DNA of 64,000 nt from Bacteroides fragilis (GCF_019583405.1 NZ_SZUU01000007.1:1-64000), one strand, 5' to 3'. Shown: positions 34,079-44,675, counted from the stretch's first letter. The notes: generated from the letters alone by a model not told the origin. Made by a program: numbers and translations.

Positions 34079-36418
34079 ATGAGAAATAAAATCTGTGTTT
34101 TCATCATCACTCTGCTCTCACTGTGCAGCGGCCTCCCGGCCCAAACACAACCGGGCAAACTGAGCGGAGTCATCATCGACACCAATGACGAGGAAATACT
34201 CCCGGGTGCCAACATATATATAGAAGCACTGAAGAAAGGCGTCTCGGCGGATAAAAACGGGGAGTTCCTCATCGAAGCTCCTGCGGGACGTTATTCGGTC
34301 ACTTTTTCATTTATGGGATATCACACCCGGAAAGAGGAAATAACGATTCCGAATACCAAAGGTAAAAAGCTGGTTATCCGCCTGGAACCGGAAGCTCAGT
34401 CACTGGGTGAAGTTGTCATCACAGCCAAAAGTGAAGCCCGCCAACTGCGCGAGCAGGCCATGCCTATGTCGGTAATCAGCATGCAACAACTACAGGGGAC
34501 GGTCAGTAATGTGCAAGATGTCCTGTCGAAAACCGTAGGTGTAACCATCCGTAACACAGGAGGTGTAGGCAGTGCGTCCCGGGTATCGGTACGCGGTCTG
34601 GAGGGGAAACGAATCGGTTTCTTCATTGACGGAAGCCCGATGAATGATAATTCGGACTTCATCGACATTAATGACATACCCGTGGAGATGATCGACCGAA
34701 TTGAAATCTACAAAGGAGTGGTACCCGCAAGGTTTGGCGGATCGTCCGTAGGCGGAGCTGTAAACATTGTCATCAGGGAGTATCCGCCCAAGTACCTCGA
34801 TGCCAGCTACAGCATCGAAAGTTTCAATACCCACAAGCTTTCACTGGTAACCAAACGGAATATTGCTTCTAAAGGACTGGAATTCGGAGGCGGGGGATTC
34901 TATACCTATTCTGACAACAACTATAAGATGGAATCTCCCTTCGAAGAGGGGCTTGTCATTAAACGCAACCACGATAAATTTAAAAAGTTAGCTGTTGCAG
35001 GTAGTCTGAAAGCACGTAAATGGTGGTTCGACCTGATTGAGTTTGAACCTGTCTTTATGCACACTTTCAAAGAAATCCAAGGAATCGAATATAATATTGA
35101 AAAAGCCCACACTTACTCTGACGCTTTCCTCTTTGCCAACAAGTTGGAGAAAGAAAACTTTCTTGTCGAGGGGCTCGATATGGAATCGAATCTGGCCTAT
35201 GCTTATACGGTATTTCATATGGTGGATACCGCCGCATATCGGTACAATTGGGACGGTACCACTTACCCCGCCGTATCCGAATATGGAGGGGAAATAGGCA
35301 AATGGGCTTCAAACGCCAGAAACGAGAAACATACAATCACCCACAAGTTACACCTGAACTACGTTATCAACAACAACCATTCTGTTAACTTCAACTCGCT
35401 GTTCAGTTATGCATCCGGACATCCTAAGGATGACCTGAAGGACAAAGTTGTCGGTTATAAAACCAACTTCAAAAGTACGATGATGAGTTGGATTGCCGGA
35501 ATAGGATACGATTTCCGCACGAACAATGATATTTTCCTGAATTCACTTAACGTGAAGTATTATACATACGGCATGAATACTCACATGAGCAGCATTATGT
35601 CATCGGAAGCAGAAAAAGTAGACATGCTGAAACGGGATTTCGGTATCAGCAATGCCCTCCGTTACAGATTCACTCCGGACTTCATGGGTAAGTTTTCGGT
35701 TGGATATGACGTACGCCTGCCTGCCGAAAGTGAACTTTTGGGCGATGGATATGCAGTCGCTCCTTCCGGAAATCTGCTCCCGGAACGGAACACAAGCATC
35801 AATCTGGGGTTCCTGTTCGACCGTACCGGAAAGTCTGCCAGTAATCTTCAACTGGAATTGAACACTTTTTATGGGTATCTCGAGAATATGATACGGTTTA
35901 CCGGAGGTTATCTGCAATCGCAATACCAGAATTTCGGAAAAATGCGCACTTTGGGAGCAGAAGTAGAGGTGAAAGCGAACCTTACCCACTGGCTTTACGG
36001 CTACTGCAACATGACCTATCAGGATTTGCGGGATGTACGAAAGTTCGAACCGAACACTCATGTCCCCAACCCGACCAAAGGTAGCCGGATGCCTAACATC
36101 CCCTATCTTCTGGCAAACGCCGGACTGGAATTTCATAAAGAAAATCTATTCGGAGGCAAAATGCAGAATACCCGCATCTTTGCGGACGGTTCTTTCGTTG
36201 AAGAGTATTTCTACGACTTTGAACAAAGCCGGTTCCAAGAGCGAAGAATACCACGCACCTTCTCTGCCAATGTCGGAATAGAGCATAGCTTCATGAACGG
36301 ACGGTTCATCATCACAGCACGGATAAACAATCTGACTAATGCCCGGATGATGTCCGAATTCAACCGTCCTCTACCCGGACGCAATTGGGGAGTAAGGCTG
36401 AGATATGTATTGAAATGA
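34079..36418 (+). CDS. TonB-dependent receptor, probable siderophore/metal-chelate importer
   Basis: 779 residues. Signal peptide (ICVFIITLLSLCSGLPAQ), carboxypeptidase-like domain (GVIIDTNDEEILPGANIYI), plug (EVVITAK, VQDVLSKTVGVTIRNTGG, RVSVRGLEGKRIGFFIDGSPM, VEMIDRIEIYKG, FGGSSVGGAVNIVIRE) and a 22-stranded-type barrel ending in WGVRLRYVLK. It is a true cobalamin/siderophore-type receptor, shorter than SusC proteins and without a SusD partner. The downstream partner is a lipoprotein 33 bp away. Context (PchR-like regulator) suggests iron or another metal. Confidence 0.9.
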   Translation: MRNKICVFIITLLSLCSGLPAQTQPGKLSGVIIDTNDEEILPGANIYIEALKKGVSADKNGEFLIEAPAGRYSVTFSFMGYHTRKEEITIPNTKGKKLVIRLEPEAQSLGEVVITAKSEARQLREQAMPMSVISMQQLQGTVSNVQDVLSKTVGVTIRNTGGVGSASRVSVRGLEGKRIGFFIDGSPMNDNSDFIDINDIPVEMIDRIEIYKGVVPARFGGSSVGGAVNIVIREYPPKYLDASYSIESFNTHKLSLVTKRNIASKGLEFGGGGFYTYSDNNYKMESPFEEGLVIKRNHDKFKKLAVAGSLKARKWWFDLIEFEPVFMHTFKEIQGIEYNIEKAHTYSDAFLFANKLEKENFLVEGLDMESNLAYAYTVFHMVDTAAYRYNWDGTTYPAVSEYGGEIGKWASNARNEKHTITHKLHLNYVINNNHSVNFNSLFSYASGHPKDDLKDKVVGYKTNFKSTMMSWIAGIGYDFRTNNDIFLNSLNVKYYTYGMNTHMSSIMSSEAEKVDMLKRDFGISNALRYRFTPDFMGKFSVGYDVRLPAESELLGDGYAVAPSGNLLPERNTSINLGFLFDRTGKSASNLQLELNTFYGYLENMIRFTGGYLQSQYQNFGKMRTLGAEVEVKANLTHWLYGYCNMTYQDLRDVRKFEPNTHVPNPTKGSRMPNIPYLLANAGLEFHKENLFGGKMQNTRIFADGSFVEEYFYDFEQSRFQERRIPRTFSANVGIEHSFMNGRFIITARINNLTNARMMSEFNRPLPGRNWGVRLRYVLK

Positions 36419-36451
36419 AACAAGATTATTTATTTAAAAACCAAGAGAACT

Positions 36452-37675
36452 ATGAAGATTAGAAATCTGACACTGGCACTTGCCGGTGCTGCACTTGTAT
36501 TTTCGGCATGCGAAAAGGATCCTGACCCTAAAGTCCCGGCCGACAATGCTAACATCGCCCTGGCAACTATTCTGCCCAACCCCGATGGTATGACGGGAGC
36601 CGCTTACCTGCAGCTGATCCGTGATGAATTTCCGCAGAACACCAACAATAACAACGGAATTCCCATTCCCTACGGAGGAGCATATCCGGTTATTGAAGGA
36701 AACGACATCTTTGTATTCCCGGGATACATGGGTGACAGTAAAAACGAACTGGTGAAATACACAAGAGTCAACGGCCGGTTATCAAAAACAGGAACAATGA
36801 AATTGCCTCCCAACTCTTCGGCCACCAATATTGTTTTCGCTTCTGCTGAAAAAGCCTACCTATCTATGGCAGGACTGGGCAGGATCGCTATTTTCAACCC
36901 TATCACCATGGTCCAGAAGGGAGAGATCGATCTGTCTTCTCTCGGAGTGTCCGACAATAATCCGGACCCCTCTGCCATGTTGTTGCGCGACGGACTTTTA
37001 TACGTAGGCCTCAGCCAGATGGTGGGCGGATGGGTTCCTCCACAGGACCGTCCATACAGCGACATTGCCATTATAGACACTCAAACGGATAAACTACTGA
37101 AAATGATTACAGACAAAACCAGTGGTATCTCCATGCCTACCCGTCCGATTGACCGCTATTCAATCTTCATGGATGAAAAAAAGGATATCTATATTTCGTG
37201 TGTCGGTGCCTTTGGCATGGTCAAAGGTCATAATGCCGGCATATTGCGTATCAAGGCAGGAGAGACTGAGTTCGACCCAACGTATCGCTGGACCATTACG
37301 GGAGCTGACATCAGCGGAGAAGAAAAAACTGCGGGATTTATCTCTGCCATCCGGTATGTAAACAATGGAAAAGCATATGCTTATATCAATATGCCCGGTT
37401 ACTACAAGCCTGGAGAACAAGGACATACCGCCATCGCCGATCTCGCTGTAGAAATAAACCTATACGACCGGTCCATGAAAAAGATCAAGGGACTCGACCT
37501 TTCCAATGGTTTCGGAGTCATGCTTGCCCTCTACAAAGGAACTGTGCTGATAGGTAACTCTTCGACTAAAGCGAAAGGTATCTACTCTCTGGACATACAG
37601 ACAGGTGAGGTGTCTAAAGAACCCATATTGACTACAGTAGGTAATCCGATATTATGCCACTATTTTGATAAATAA
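36452..37675 (+). CDS. Surface lipoprotein resembling DUF4374/XusB proteins
   Basis: 407 residues with lipobox (GAALVFSAC) and a body of repeated beta-rich segments (GNDIFVFPGYMGDSKNELVKY, then GLLYVGLSQMVGG, then KKDIYISCVGAFGMVKGHNAGILRIKAGETEFDPTYRW) that suggest a beta-propeller. This resembles the DUF4374 group, which includes XusB, the surface lipoprotein that helps a TonB receptor take xenosiderophores in B. thetaiotaomicron. No PepSY-type xusC gene follows here. The family assignment is from memory of motifs and is moderate; the partnership with the receptor is supported by operon structure. Confidence 0.7.
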   Translation: MKIRNLTLALAGAALVFSACEKDPDPKVPADNANIALATILPNPDGMTGAAYLQLIRDEFPQNTNNNNGIPIPYGGAYPVIEGNDIFVFPGYMGDSKNELVKYTRVNGRLSKTGTMKLPPNSSATNIVFASAEKAYLSMAGLGRIAIFNPITMVQKGEIDLSSLGVSDNNPDPSAMLLRDGLLYVGLSQMVGGWVPPQDRPYSDIAIIDTQTDKLLKMITDKTSGISMPTRPIDRYSIFMDEKKDIYISCVGAFGMVKGHNAGILRIKAGETEFDPTYRWTITGADISGEEKTAGFISAIRYVNNGKAYAYINMPGYYKPGEQGHTAIADLAVEINLYDRSMKKIKGLDLSNGFGVMLALYKGTVLIGNSSTKAKGIYSLDIQTGEVSKEPILTTVGNPILCHYFDK

Positions 37676-37715
37676 AGACCGATGCCTTTCATGGTTCTAA
37701 TAAACAAGGGCTCTT

Positions 37716-37747
37716 CTTGCAGAATAAACAGAGTTACCGTATCTTTG
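37716..37747 (+). promoter_or_regulatory. Promoter of the DUF4250 gene
   Basis: CTTG near 37716-37719 and TATCTTTG at 37740-37747, spacing 20 nt, close to the Bacteroides consensus. Confidence 0.6.
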
Positions 37748-37770
37748 CAGCCGTTTAAAAAAGAATGATT

Positions 37771-37947
37771 ATGGAACTTCCAGAAGATCCGATGATGTTG
37801 TTCAGCGTCATCAACATGAAACTCCGCGATTGTTACAAATCGCTCGATGAACTATGTGACGATATGAATGTCAATAAAGAAACACTGATTGGCAAACTGG
37901 AATCGGCCGGATTTGAATACAATGCCGAACAGAATAAATTTTGGTAA
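37771..37947 (+). CDS. DUF4250 domain protein
   Basis: 58 residues from MELPEDPMMLFSVINMKLRD; an ATG two codons earlier is possible. SLDELCDDMNVNKETLIGKLESAGFEYNAEQNKFW matches the small DUF4250 family, a single compact helical domain found across Bacteroidota and Firmicutes with no known function. It is monocistronic with its own promoter. The 248 bp between it and the GH43 gene hold nothing I can assign. Confidence 0.85.
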   Translation: MELPEDPMMLFSVINMKLRDCYKSLDELCDDMNVNKETLIGKLESAGFEYNAEQNKFW

Positions 37948-38195
37948 AACAGGCATCCCCCTGCTTTAATTCCCGTAACCCTGTAATTCTTATATCCGGT
38001 GGATAATAAATGCTTCGGATAGTAGATCGGAATACAAGGCGGGGAAAGCATAATTCACCACAGAGTTCCACAGAACGAGCTTAGTCTATCGATAGCTAAT
38101 GATATTTATTTGTGTAAATCCTGTGTAACCTGTGGTGAATACGGGTTTCGATACACCTCTTTTTATATCTCTATTCTCAACCCAATAATTGATTC

Positions 38196-39776
38196 TTATT
38201 TATTGGTAAAGCGGAACCAGTTAAAGTCGGCATATCCGTCTTCACCGGCTTTATCTCTGGTAAAATTAAATAAAGCAAAGCGATTGGCTGTCCAGACCAA
38301 CCCAAGCCCCATATTAAGATCATTACCTATCGGAATGAATGTTTTTCCATCGAGGCTATAATAGAAAGTAGCACGGAAGTTCACATCCATCACACGGGCA
38401 CGTACCCACAATTTATTTCCCGTAAAGTTGTCGATGACCTCAATATTCTTACCGTCATTACACATCACGATTCTTTTTATACCCTCCGACTGTTCCACAC
38501 CGACATAGGCATAAGGAAACTCGAAAATTCCAAATCCTGCCACATTTCCATCCTTTAGTCCGGACACGTCGATTTCGACCGTTGCCTCGGACGAAGGCCC
38601 CTGCACACGCTGTGTCAATGTATTACGAGCTGTTTTCAATGAGTCGGCATATGAAGCTTTCAGCCTCATGTAGCCTTTCCGTTCCTTCAAGGACCATCGG
38701 GTATTGTCCGGATTATGATTCCACTGCCATTGCAGCCCGAGTACGGGAGTATTAAATTCGTCCGTTGTAGCAGGAGAAGCAAACGGATATGCTTTACCTA
38801 CTTCCGGTTTTGGATACGTAATGGCATCTTTACCATTTCGCCCCAACATGGGCCATCCATCTACCCACTCTACAGGAACCAGATGGGGAACACGTCCGAT
38901 GGGCCCCCTGTCCTGCATAATGATAAACCACCAATCACCATTCTTAAGCTGTACCATCCCTCCCTGATGCAAACCGTTGGGAAGATAAGAGCTACAATCA
39001 TTCATAATTAATTTATGTTCGTAAGGACCATAGATATTGTCGGAACGCAAACAAATCTGCCAGCCTTCGGTTCCGCCTGCCGGGCAAGTGATATAATACT
39101 TCCCGTTTATCTTATAGACGTGTGCACCTTCCATACCATATCCTCCTCCAAACTCGTGAGCGTTCTTGAACCTCTTTTCCCAGATTTTCACTTTTTCTCC
39201 TTTCACAGATTTGGCATCCGCATTCAGCTCCGTGACATAAAGCGTACCTTGTCCGTGGACGACATAAACTTTTCCGTCATCATCAAACAGTAATCCGGGA
39301 TCGTACAGATATTCAGGAAAGATTGTACGCTCCCAAGGACCTTTCACATCATCGGCAATACAGATTGAGAAGTGTCCGGGACCTTCCCCCTCCCATGAAG
39401 GAGTGCAGAAGCCCACATAAAACTTACCATTGTGATGACGAATGGTAGCCGCCCACGATCCCCGAAGATAACGGTCACCCCCTTTTAAATCATAGCAGGG
39501 ATGCTCATCATAACGCTCTACCGCATATCCGGCCATCTCCCAGTTTACAAGATCCTTTGAGGTAGCAATAGGGCAACCGGGAACATAGTGCATACTGGTA
39601 GAAACAAAATAAAAATCATCCCCTACTCGAATGACATCGGGGTCAGGCCAGTCTCCCCACATTATAGGATTTGTAAATGTCCCGTTTCCATTATCCGGGT
39701 TCCACACCGAAGTTTGTGCACCGACACTGCAAAAAGGCAGCACCAATGCGATCATAATATAAAAAACTCTTTTCAT
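38196..39776 (-). CDS. Glycoside hydrolase family 43 (with C-terminal beta-sandwich)
   Basis: 526 residues from MKRVFYIMIALVLPFCSVGAQ, a signal peptide; the open frame extends upstream but into the previous gene. The five-bladed propeller signature WPDPDVIRVGDDFYFVSTSMHY carries the likely catalytic base (Asp45). Later FCTPSWEGEGPGHFSI and GMEGAHVYKINGKYYI supply the Asp and Glu region of the active site. The C-terminal about 190 residues form a beta-sandwich common in xylosidase/arabinofuranosidase GH43 members. Last gene of the large PUL, acting in periplasm or at the surface on arabinose- or xylose-containing side chains. Exact specificity unknown. Confidence 0.9.
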   Translation of the reverse strand: MKRVFYIMIALVLPFCSVGAQTSVWNPDNGNGTFTNPIMWGDWPDPDVIRVGDDFYFVSTSMHYVPGCPIATSKDLVNWEMAGYAVERYDEHPCYDLKGGDRYLRGSWAATIRHHNGKFYVGFCTPSWEGEGPGHFSICIADDVKGPWERTIFPEYLYDPGLLFDDDGKVYVVHGQGTLYVTELNADAKSVKGEKVKIWEKRFKNAHEFGGGYGMEGAHVYKINGKYYITCPAGGTEGWQICLRSDNIYGPYEHKLIMNDCSSYLPNGLHQGGMVQLKNGDWWFIIMQDRGPIGRVPHLVPVEWVDGWPMLGRNGKDAITYPKPEVGKAYPFASPATTDEFNTPVLGLQWQWNHNPDNTRWSLKERKGYMRLKASYADSLKTARNTLTQRVQGPSSEATVEIDVSGLKDGNVAGFGIFEFPYAYVGVEQSEGIKRIVMCNDGKNIEVIDNFTGNKLWVRARVMDVNFRATFYYSLDGKTFIPIGNDLNMGLGLVWTANRFALFNFTRDKAGEDGYADFNWFRFTNK

Positions 39777-39789
39777 TTTTGTACTTTTT

Positions 39790-42573
39790 TTATTGGATAC
39801 ATTCAGCATCTTCAACATAAGGAGCCACTTCTGCCCCAAACAAACGGACACCTTTATTTTCAGATTGGCGCAATCCCAACACTATCACATTCTTTTCACC
39901 GGGACGTAGCCAGCACTCCGGAAGATAGAACTCCCGTTGCGGACCCTCTTCCCAATGGCGTCCGATGTTATGTCCGTTCAGCCACATATAACCGGTACCC
40001 GTAGCATTTACTATCAACTTCCAAGGTATCCGAACAGAAGGATCATTCCGGGGCATATCAAACTCAAGACGATACCAGGTAAGCAATGCATCCCGTCCGG
40101 CACCGGCTTCAAGAGTTTCTGCAATCCTTCCTTTACGGACTAAAGGATAATCTGCAGGAAGCTCTGCTACCGACCAGCCCTCCGTACTATCCGGTTCTCT
40201 GTTCCAGCCCTGACAGATTCCTCCCAGATCGGCAGAGACCTCCCAGTTTATTTTTTTAATCACTTCGAATTCCTGTTTCAGGCGGACAGCCTTAAGGAGG
40301 CCTCCTGCCCCACTCAGGTTACTCACCACAATAGCTATCTCATTGTCACCAGGTTTGACGAATGGAGCAACATTCACTATATAAGGCTTATCCCATTCTT
40401 CGTGCGTACCCACTTCCTTACCATTCACCCACAAAGTTCCGGCATCATCGATACAGCCAAATTCCAGAACAGTCATTCCTTCCCGAATCATCTCCGGTGT
40501 CCACCTAAGGTGTGTACGATAAACTGCACTTCCGGCCTTCTCCTGCAAAATCCAGGCAGCAGGCCATTCCGGTTTTTCAAGTCCGGCTATCTGCAAAGTG
40601 GCCAGATCGTCAATAGTCCGTTGATCGAGCCGTATTCTTTCCCAGCCCGTTTCTTCGGCAAGCAAGGCAGACAGCGGTTCCTCTTTATCAATGGTTCTTA
40701 CTTCCCATTCCTCTACCGGCAAAATTCCCGTCTGTTTACGACCGAAACCGGCTTGCCGGAGTCCGCTCAACTCTTCCATCGGACGGTAACCATGAGCATG
40801 TCCCCGGTTTTCGTAGATAGCAACCACTTCGTTCATTCCTTTATGCAACAATCCTGAAACGATAAAGGTGTTATCCAATTCGTCTCTCGACACCCGCTCG
40901 GCAAACTTTCCGTTCACTTGCACGTAAACCGGGTCACCAGTGAAAAGCTCGAACACCAACGAACCGTAAAGATCTACTTCCTTTTGAGTGAGGTTCACCC
41001 GGCTGCGATACATAGAATAACGGCAATCGTTCACACCCAATTCGGGAAGCGATACACCTTTGCGCAAAGGCTTCCAGTCGCCACGAAAATCTTCATCTTT
41101 TCGCCATACTTTCGTTATTGATATGGCGGCAGGAAGTGCAACCGGACGTGCCGGCAATACCTGTTCACGGGGATACCATTCGGTCGAAGTGCTTCCGGGA
41201 GAAAGTACCAGTAACTTACTGTCAAGCGCCCCCAGCCGACAATCTATCCGCATCGGCTTTCCTTCTATAATCAAGTTGACTATCTGACGGAATTCTTGCT
41301 TTTTATCACGGTTCAATAAGAAAATAAATAAAGTTCCGTCCGTAGCCCGGCGTACCCCCATCGTCAGATTATCATTTCCTTTCATCTCAAACGGTACAGA
41401 CTTGCTTCTGACAAGCCGGCTTCCAAATTTACCAACCACCTCACCGATTCCTTTCACTGCAGCATATTTCTCTCCAACGCCTCCGGTTTCTTTCAACGGA
41501 GCTCCATAATCGTAAGTGGTAGTCATACGTCGTGCTCCCCAACCGTCAAAATGTGTCCCACCGAAAAACATATAGTAATTCAACCCGGTAGAACCTCCTG
41601 CCATTGCCATCAACGCCATTCCCCGGGCATGCCGTCCGTCCAGATAGCTATCTTCGCTCAAGCGTCCGCCAACCGTAGAGAACCACCCTCCCTGCAACTC
41701 ACACACAAAGGCAGGAGCATTGGGCTGTTCTGCTTTCAGATTTTCAATACGTGACTTGGCTTCATGCATATTCCACCATACATATTGATTATCCATATCG
41801 AATAACTGACTGATCACCGGATCGTGCGAGCCGCGAACTTCGGGAGTTACGCAAGTGAAAAGGGGAACATCGATACCATTCCGGATACAAGCATCTGACA
41901 GTACACGCAGAAATTCTTCTTTCTTCTCAGATTCCATATCAAAATAGATATATTCATTTTCAAGCTGCACCATAATGATTCCTTTCTCTCCGGGTTTCTT
42001 ATGTGTAAGCTGTTCATCACAAAATACCCGGCAAACAGCATTGTACCAGTGTTCAGACCATTTCATATGTTCGGGATGGTTGCTCCGGAGCCAGAAACTG
42101 GTGTCATAACTGTCCGGGCAATATTTAGCCAACCAACGGGGATATGCCCCTCCCGCCCATTCGGCACAGATAAAAGGGCCAGGACGGACAATGGTATAAA
42201 ATCCGAACTCCTCGTGTGCCATACGCAGCCATGCTTTCAGATCATCAAAGTCGAATTGTGAATAATCATCTACATTCTTAGGCATATTCCGTTCGTGCCA
42301 ATTCCAGGGCACATAAGTTTCCACTGTATTAAACCCTGCTTCTTTGATCTTCCTGAAACGGTCACGCCACAACTCCTGCGGACAACGAAAATAGTGGAAT
42401 GCAGCACTGAGTATAAAAATATCTTTCCCTTCGATTGTAAAGCAATCTTTGTCGTATCTCACCCGGTCGGGATGGAAAAACTGTTTCTCGGGCAACTTCT
42501 GAGCCGTTGCTGAGGAACACACTATCATCCCCAATAGGACACATAATAACCAATTCTTAGACGGTTGTTTCAT
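39790..42573 (-). CDS. Glycoside hydrolase family 35 (beta-galactosidase type)
   Basis: 927 residues. Signal peptide (LLCVLLGMIVCSSATAQ), then a TIM barrel with the GH35 signatures VPWNWHE, VRPGPFICAEWAGGAYPRWL, MVQLENEY (acid/base Glu207) and FVCELQGGWF (nucleophile Glu292), followed by two jelly-roll-like domains with WLNGHNIGRHWEEGPQREFYLPE at the end, a hallmark of the family. It hydrolyses terminal beta-galactosyl residues. Starts 7 bp after the DUF5054 gene and is followed 13 bp later by GH43, so it belongs to the same transcript. Confidence 0.95.
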   Translation of the reverse strand: MKQPSKNWLLCVLLGMIVCSSATAQKLPEKQFFHPDRVRYDKDCFTIEGKDIFILSAAFHYFRCPQELWRDRFRKIKEAGFNTVETYVPWNWHERNMPKNVDDYSQFDFDDLKAWLRMAHEEFGFYTIVRPGPFICAEWAGGAYPRWLAKYCPDSYDTSFWLRSNHPEHMKWSEHWYNAVCRVFCDEQLTHKKPGEKGIIMVQLENEYIYFDMESEKKEEFLRVLSDACIRNGIDVPLFTCVTPEVRGSHDPVISQLFDMDNQYVWWNMHEAKSRIENLKAEQPNAPAFVCELQGGWFSTVGGRLSEDSYLDGRHARGMALMAMAGGSTGLNYYMFFGGTHFDGWGARRMTTTYDYGAPLKETGGVGEKYAAVKGIGEVVGKFGSRLVRSKSVPFEMKGNDNLTMGVRRATDGTLFIFLLNRDKKQEFRQIVNLIIEGKPMRIDCRLGALDSKLLVLSPGSTSTEWYPREQVLPARPVALPAAISITKVWRKDEDFRGDWKPLRKGVSLPELGVNDCRYSMYRSRVNLTQKEVDLYGSLVFELFTGDPVYVQVNGKFAERVSRDELDNTFIVSGLLHKGMNEVVAIYENRGHAHGYRPMEELSGLRQAGFGRKQTGILPVEEWEVRTIDKEEPLSALLAEETGWERIRLDQRTIDDLATLQIAGLEKPEWPAAWILQEKAGSAVYRTHLRWTPEMIREGMTVLEFGCIDDAGTLWVNGKEVGTHEEWDKPYIVNVAPFVKPGDNEIAIVVSNLSGAGGLLKAVRLKQEFEVIKKINWEVSADLGGICQGWNREPDSTEGWSVAELPADYPLVRKGRIAETLEAGAGRDALLTWYRLEFDMPRNDPSVRIPWKLIVNATGTGYMWLNGHNIGRHWEEGPQREFYLPECWLRPGEKNVIVLGLRQSENKGVRLFGAEVAPYVEDAECIQ

Positions 42574-42580
42574 CTGATTT

Positions 42581-44641
42581 TCAATAAAATTTAAGTTTAA
42601 AACGATATTTCATATTATCTCCAAACCATTGCGGATAATTCGTCCCCCATAGAGTATTCAATAAACAGAAATGGATACCGGCATCGGGGGCTGCAACCTT
42701 ATTGTCGAATGACAATAAATCACGATTATTAAACGCCACCAAAGGAGCATCCAAAGACTCAAGACTCAATTTTCCCTTTCCACTGGAAAAGAGAACGTCT
42801 CCCGTCACTCCGTGTATCTGCCTCGCTCCGTTATAAACAACATCTTCCACATCGACACGCTCTCCCATCTTATCAACATAAACTTTCGAATCACAGGCTT
42901 TTGGAAAGAACGAAAACCAAACAGCTTCCGGAACACGATTCTTCGGTTTATCAAACCAATTGATCTCCACCTTGATATCAGGTGAGTCATACGGGAATAC
43001 ATATATTATTTCAACATACTCCGGTGCACCATAAACAGGTTCATTCAATTGCTGGCGAATCCGGACAGTGGTCTGTCCGACCTCCTTTTTTATCCGGATA
43101 TCCGATGCCTTATAACTCCATATCCCATGGGTAACAGACAGTTTATCGAGCCCGGGTTTTCCATAATCCGCCAACATCCATCCTTCTGGATTCTTTGGAC
43201 AATACCTATCAATAAAATGTGCAAAATCGGATCCGGAATAACGTTGATAGACAAAGTCCCCCCAGCCCTGCGTATCATCTACCCAAACAATGCCCTTTTG
43301 TTTATCTTCCAGATAGCATAGTGTACCATTCTCCTGATTGAAAGCAAACCGAAAAAATGGGGTATTTATCTTTGCTTTTGAACGGTAGGAACGGAAATCG
43401 GTATCTTGATTTTTCACCGGAACCAGTTTCATGAGAGCTTGCATCGCTTCGTATTGCAAGGCCGGAGTGAGTTTGGATATAGCCTGATAAATATATTCTC
43501 TCTTTTCACTCCAGGAGCGTTCGGAATACCGGGCTTCTTCACTGTCCAGAAAGGAAGGGTAAAGATCGAACTGATATTTATCAAAATTCCTCAAATACCA
43601 CTTTACATCCACTCCCCATGTATGCTCAGCCATTAACAGCAAAGGAATACAAAACTGTGTATCCATTTCACTATTAACCTTTAGCTTACCATCCTGTATC
43701 CATTGATTACGTAAACGCATTAACTGACGGAACTGAGCCACTTTCATAGGATCACTGCCAATACCATATATCCACGTATCTCCCCACTCTTGAGTAACGA
43801 CCGGCAGACTGTTCTCAACTTTACTCAATTCAAGAGCTACTTCATTCAACGAAGACGGTATGATCCGGGCTGACGGATATTTTTGCTTTAAGCCGGCATA
43901 GATTCGCTTAATCTCTTTCAAGGAATGTGGCCCATGATTGTCATGAGTGAAACAAAAAACCGCAGCAGTTTTTGTTCCGGGCAAATGCACCGGTTTGCCA
44001 TAGTCTGATTGATAGATTACATTAATGGCATCGCCTTTAGCATTCTTCCAGCGAAATATCTCCGGAAATCGTGCCACAGCTGCACCCGGATTTGTCCCTA
44101 CATGCAACAACTGAATCCCATTCCGCTTTAAGACAGAAATAGCCCCCCTCGTGACACCGGGTACATCCGTTATTTTTGCAGCAATCGTTTTCCGGCCAAA
44201 AAGCAGATCCAGTTTTTTCGAAATATTCAATGCTGCGGACAGCATGGCACTATCACACAATTCAACCTGCATTGTGAAAGGCATTGCGTGCCAGGTAAAG
44301 TCTCCCCGGTCAATAGCTTCCTTCATTCGTTGTCCATTTTCATTTGAAGCCCTTTCCAAATAATTCCAGATAAGCCACGACCCACAAGTCCAGGGATAAT
44401 CAATCTGTGACAATGAATCTTTCATAATTTCTTCTGACAGATTTAAAACTGCCGGAATAAAATTATAGGTATAGGTGTCAATCACTTTAGAGCCCCAATC
44501 AGTAAATCCTACATCTAAATGGGTCTTGAATATTACGTACACCTTTTGTATATCCGCATCCTTTACCGGTTCTTTCTCAGCACACAAACATTGTAGCGAA
44601 GCAAACCATCCTAAAAGAGTATATAAACAAAAAATTTTCAT
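42581..44641 (-). CDS. DUF5054 protein (GH38/57-like catalytic barrel, probable glycosidase)
   Basis: 686 residues with signal peptide (LYTLLGWFASLQCLC). The opening VIFKTHLDVGFTDWG (His41, Asp43) copies the zinc-binding H-x-D motif of GH38 alpha-mannosidases, and FCFTHDNHGPHSL, TQEWGDTWIYGIGSDP and LLLMAEHTWGVDVKWYLR are further conserved polar clusters. These features match DUF5054, a family often found in PULs and carrying a GH38-like N-terminal barrel and a C-terminal sandwich. The activity is not established to my knowledge; an exo-glycosidase acting on a plant glycan is the natural guess. Confidence 0.8.
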   Translation of the reverse strand: MKIFCLYTLLGWFASLQCLCAEKEPVKDADIQKVYVIFKTHLDVGFTDWGSKVIDTYTYNFIPAVLNLSEEIMKDSLSQIDYPWTCGSWLIWNYLERASNENGQRMKEAIDRGDFTWHAMPFTMQVELCDSAMLSAALNISKKLDLLFGRKTIAAKITDVPGVTRGAISVLKRNGIQLLHVGTNPGAAVARFPEIFRWKNAKGDAINVIYQSDYGKPVHLPGTKTAAVFCFTHDNHGPHSLKEIKRIYAGLKQKYPSARIIPSSLNEVALELSKVENSLPVVTQEWGDTWIYGIGSDPMKVAQFRQLMRLRNQWIQDGKLKVNSEMDTQFCIPLLLMAEHTWGVDVKWYLRNFDKYQFDLYPSFLDSEEARYSERSWSEKREYIYQAISKLTPALQYEAMQALMKLVPVKNQDTDFRSYRSKAKINTPFFRFAFNQENGTLCYLEDKQKGIVWVDDTQGWGDFVYQRYSGSDFAHFIDRYCPKNPEGWMLADYGKPGLDKLSVTHGIWSYKASDIRIKKEVGQTTVRIRQQLNEPVYGAPEYVEIIYVFPYDSPDIKVEINWFDKPKNRVPEAVWFSFFPKACDSKVYVDKMGERVDVEDVVYNGARQIHGVTGDVLFSSGKGKLSLESLDAPLVAFNNRDLLSFDNKVAAPDAGIHFCLLNTLWGTNYPQWFGDNMKYRFKLKFY

Positions 44642-44675
44642 GGTAGTAGTCTCTTTTTATATTCCAATTATCAAT

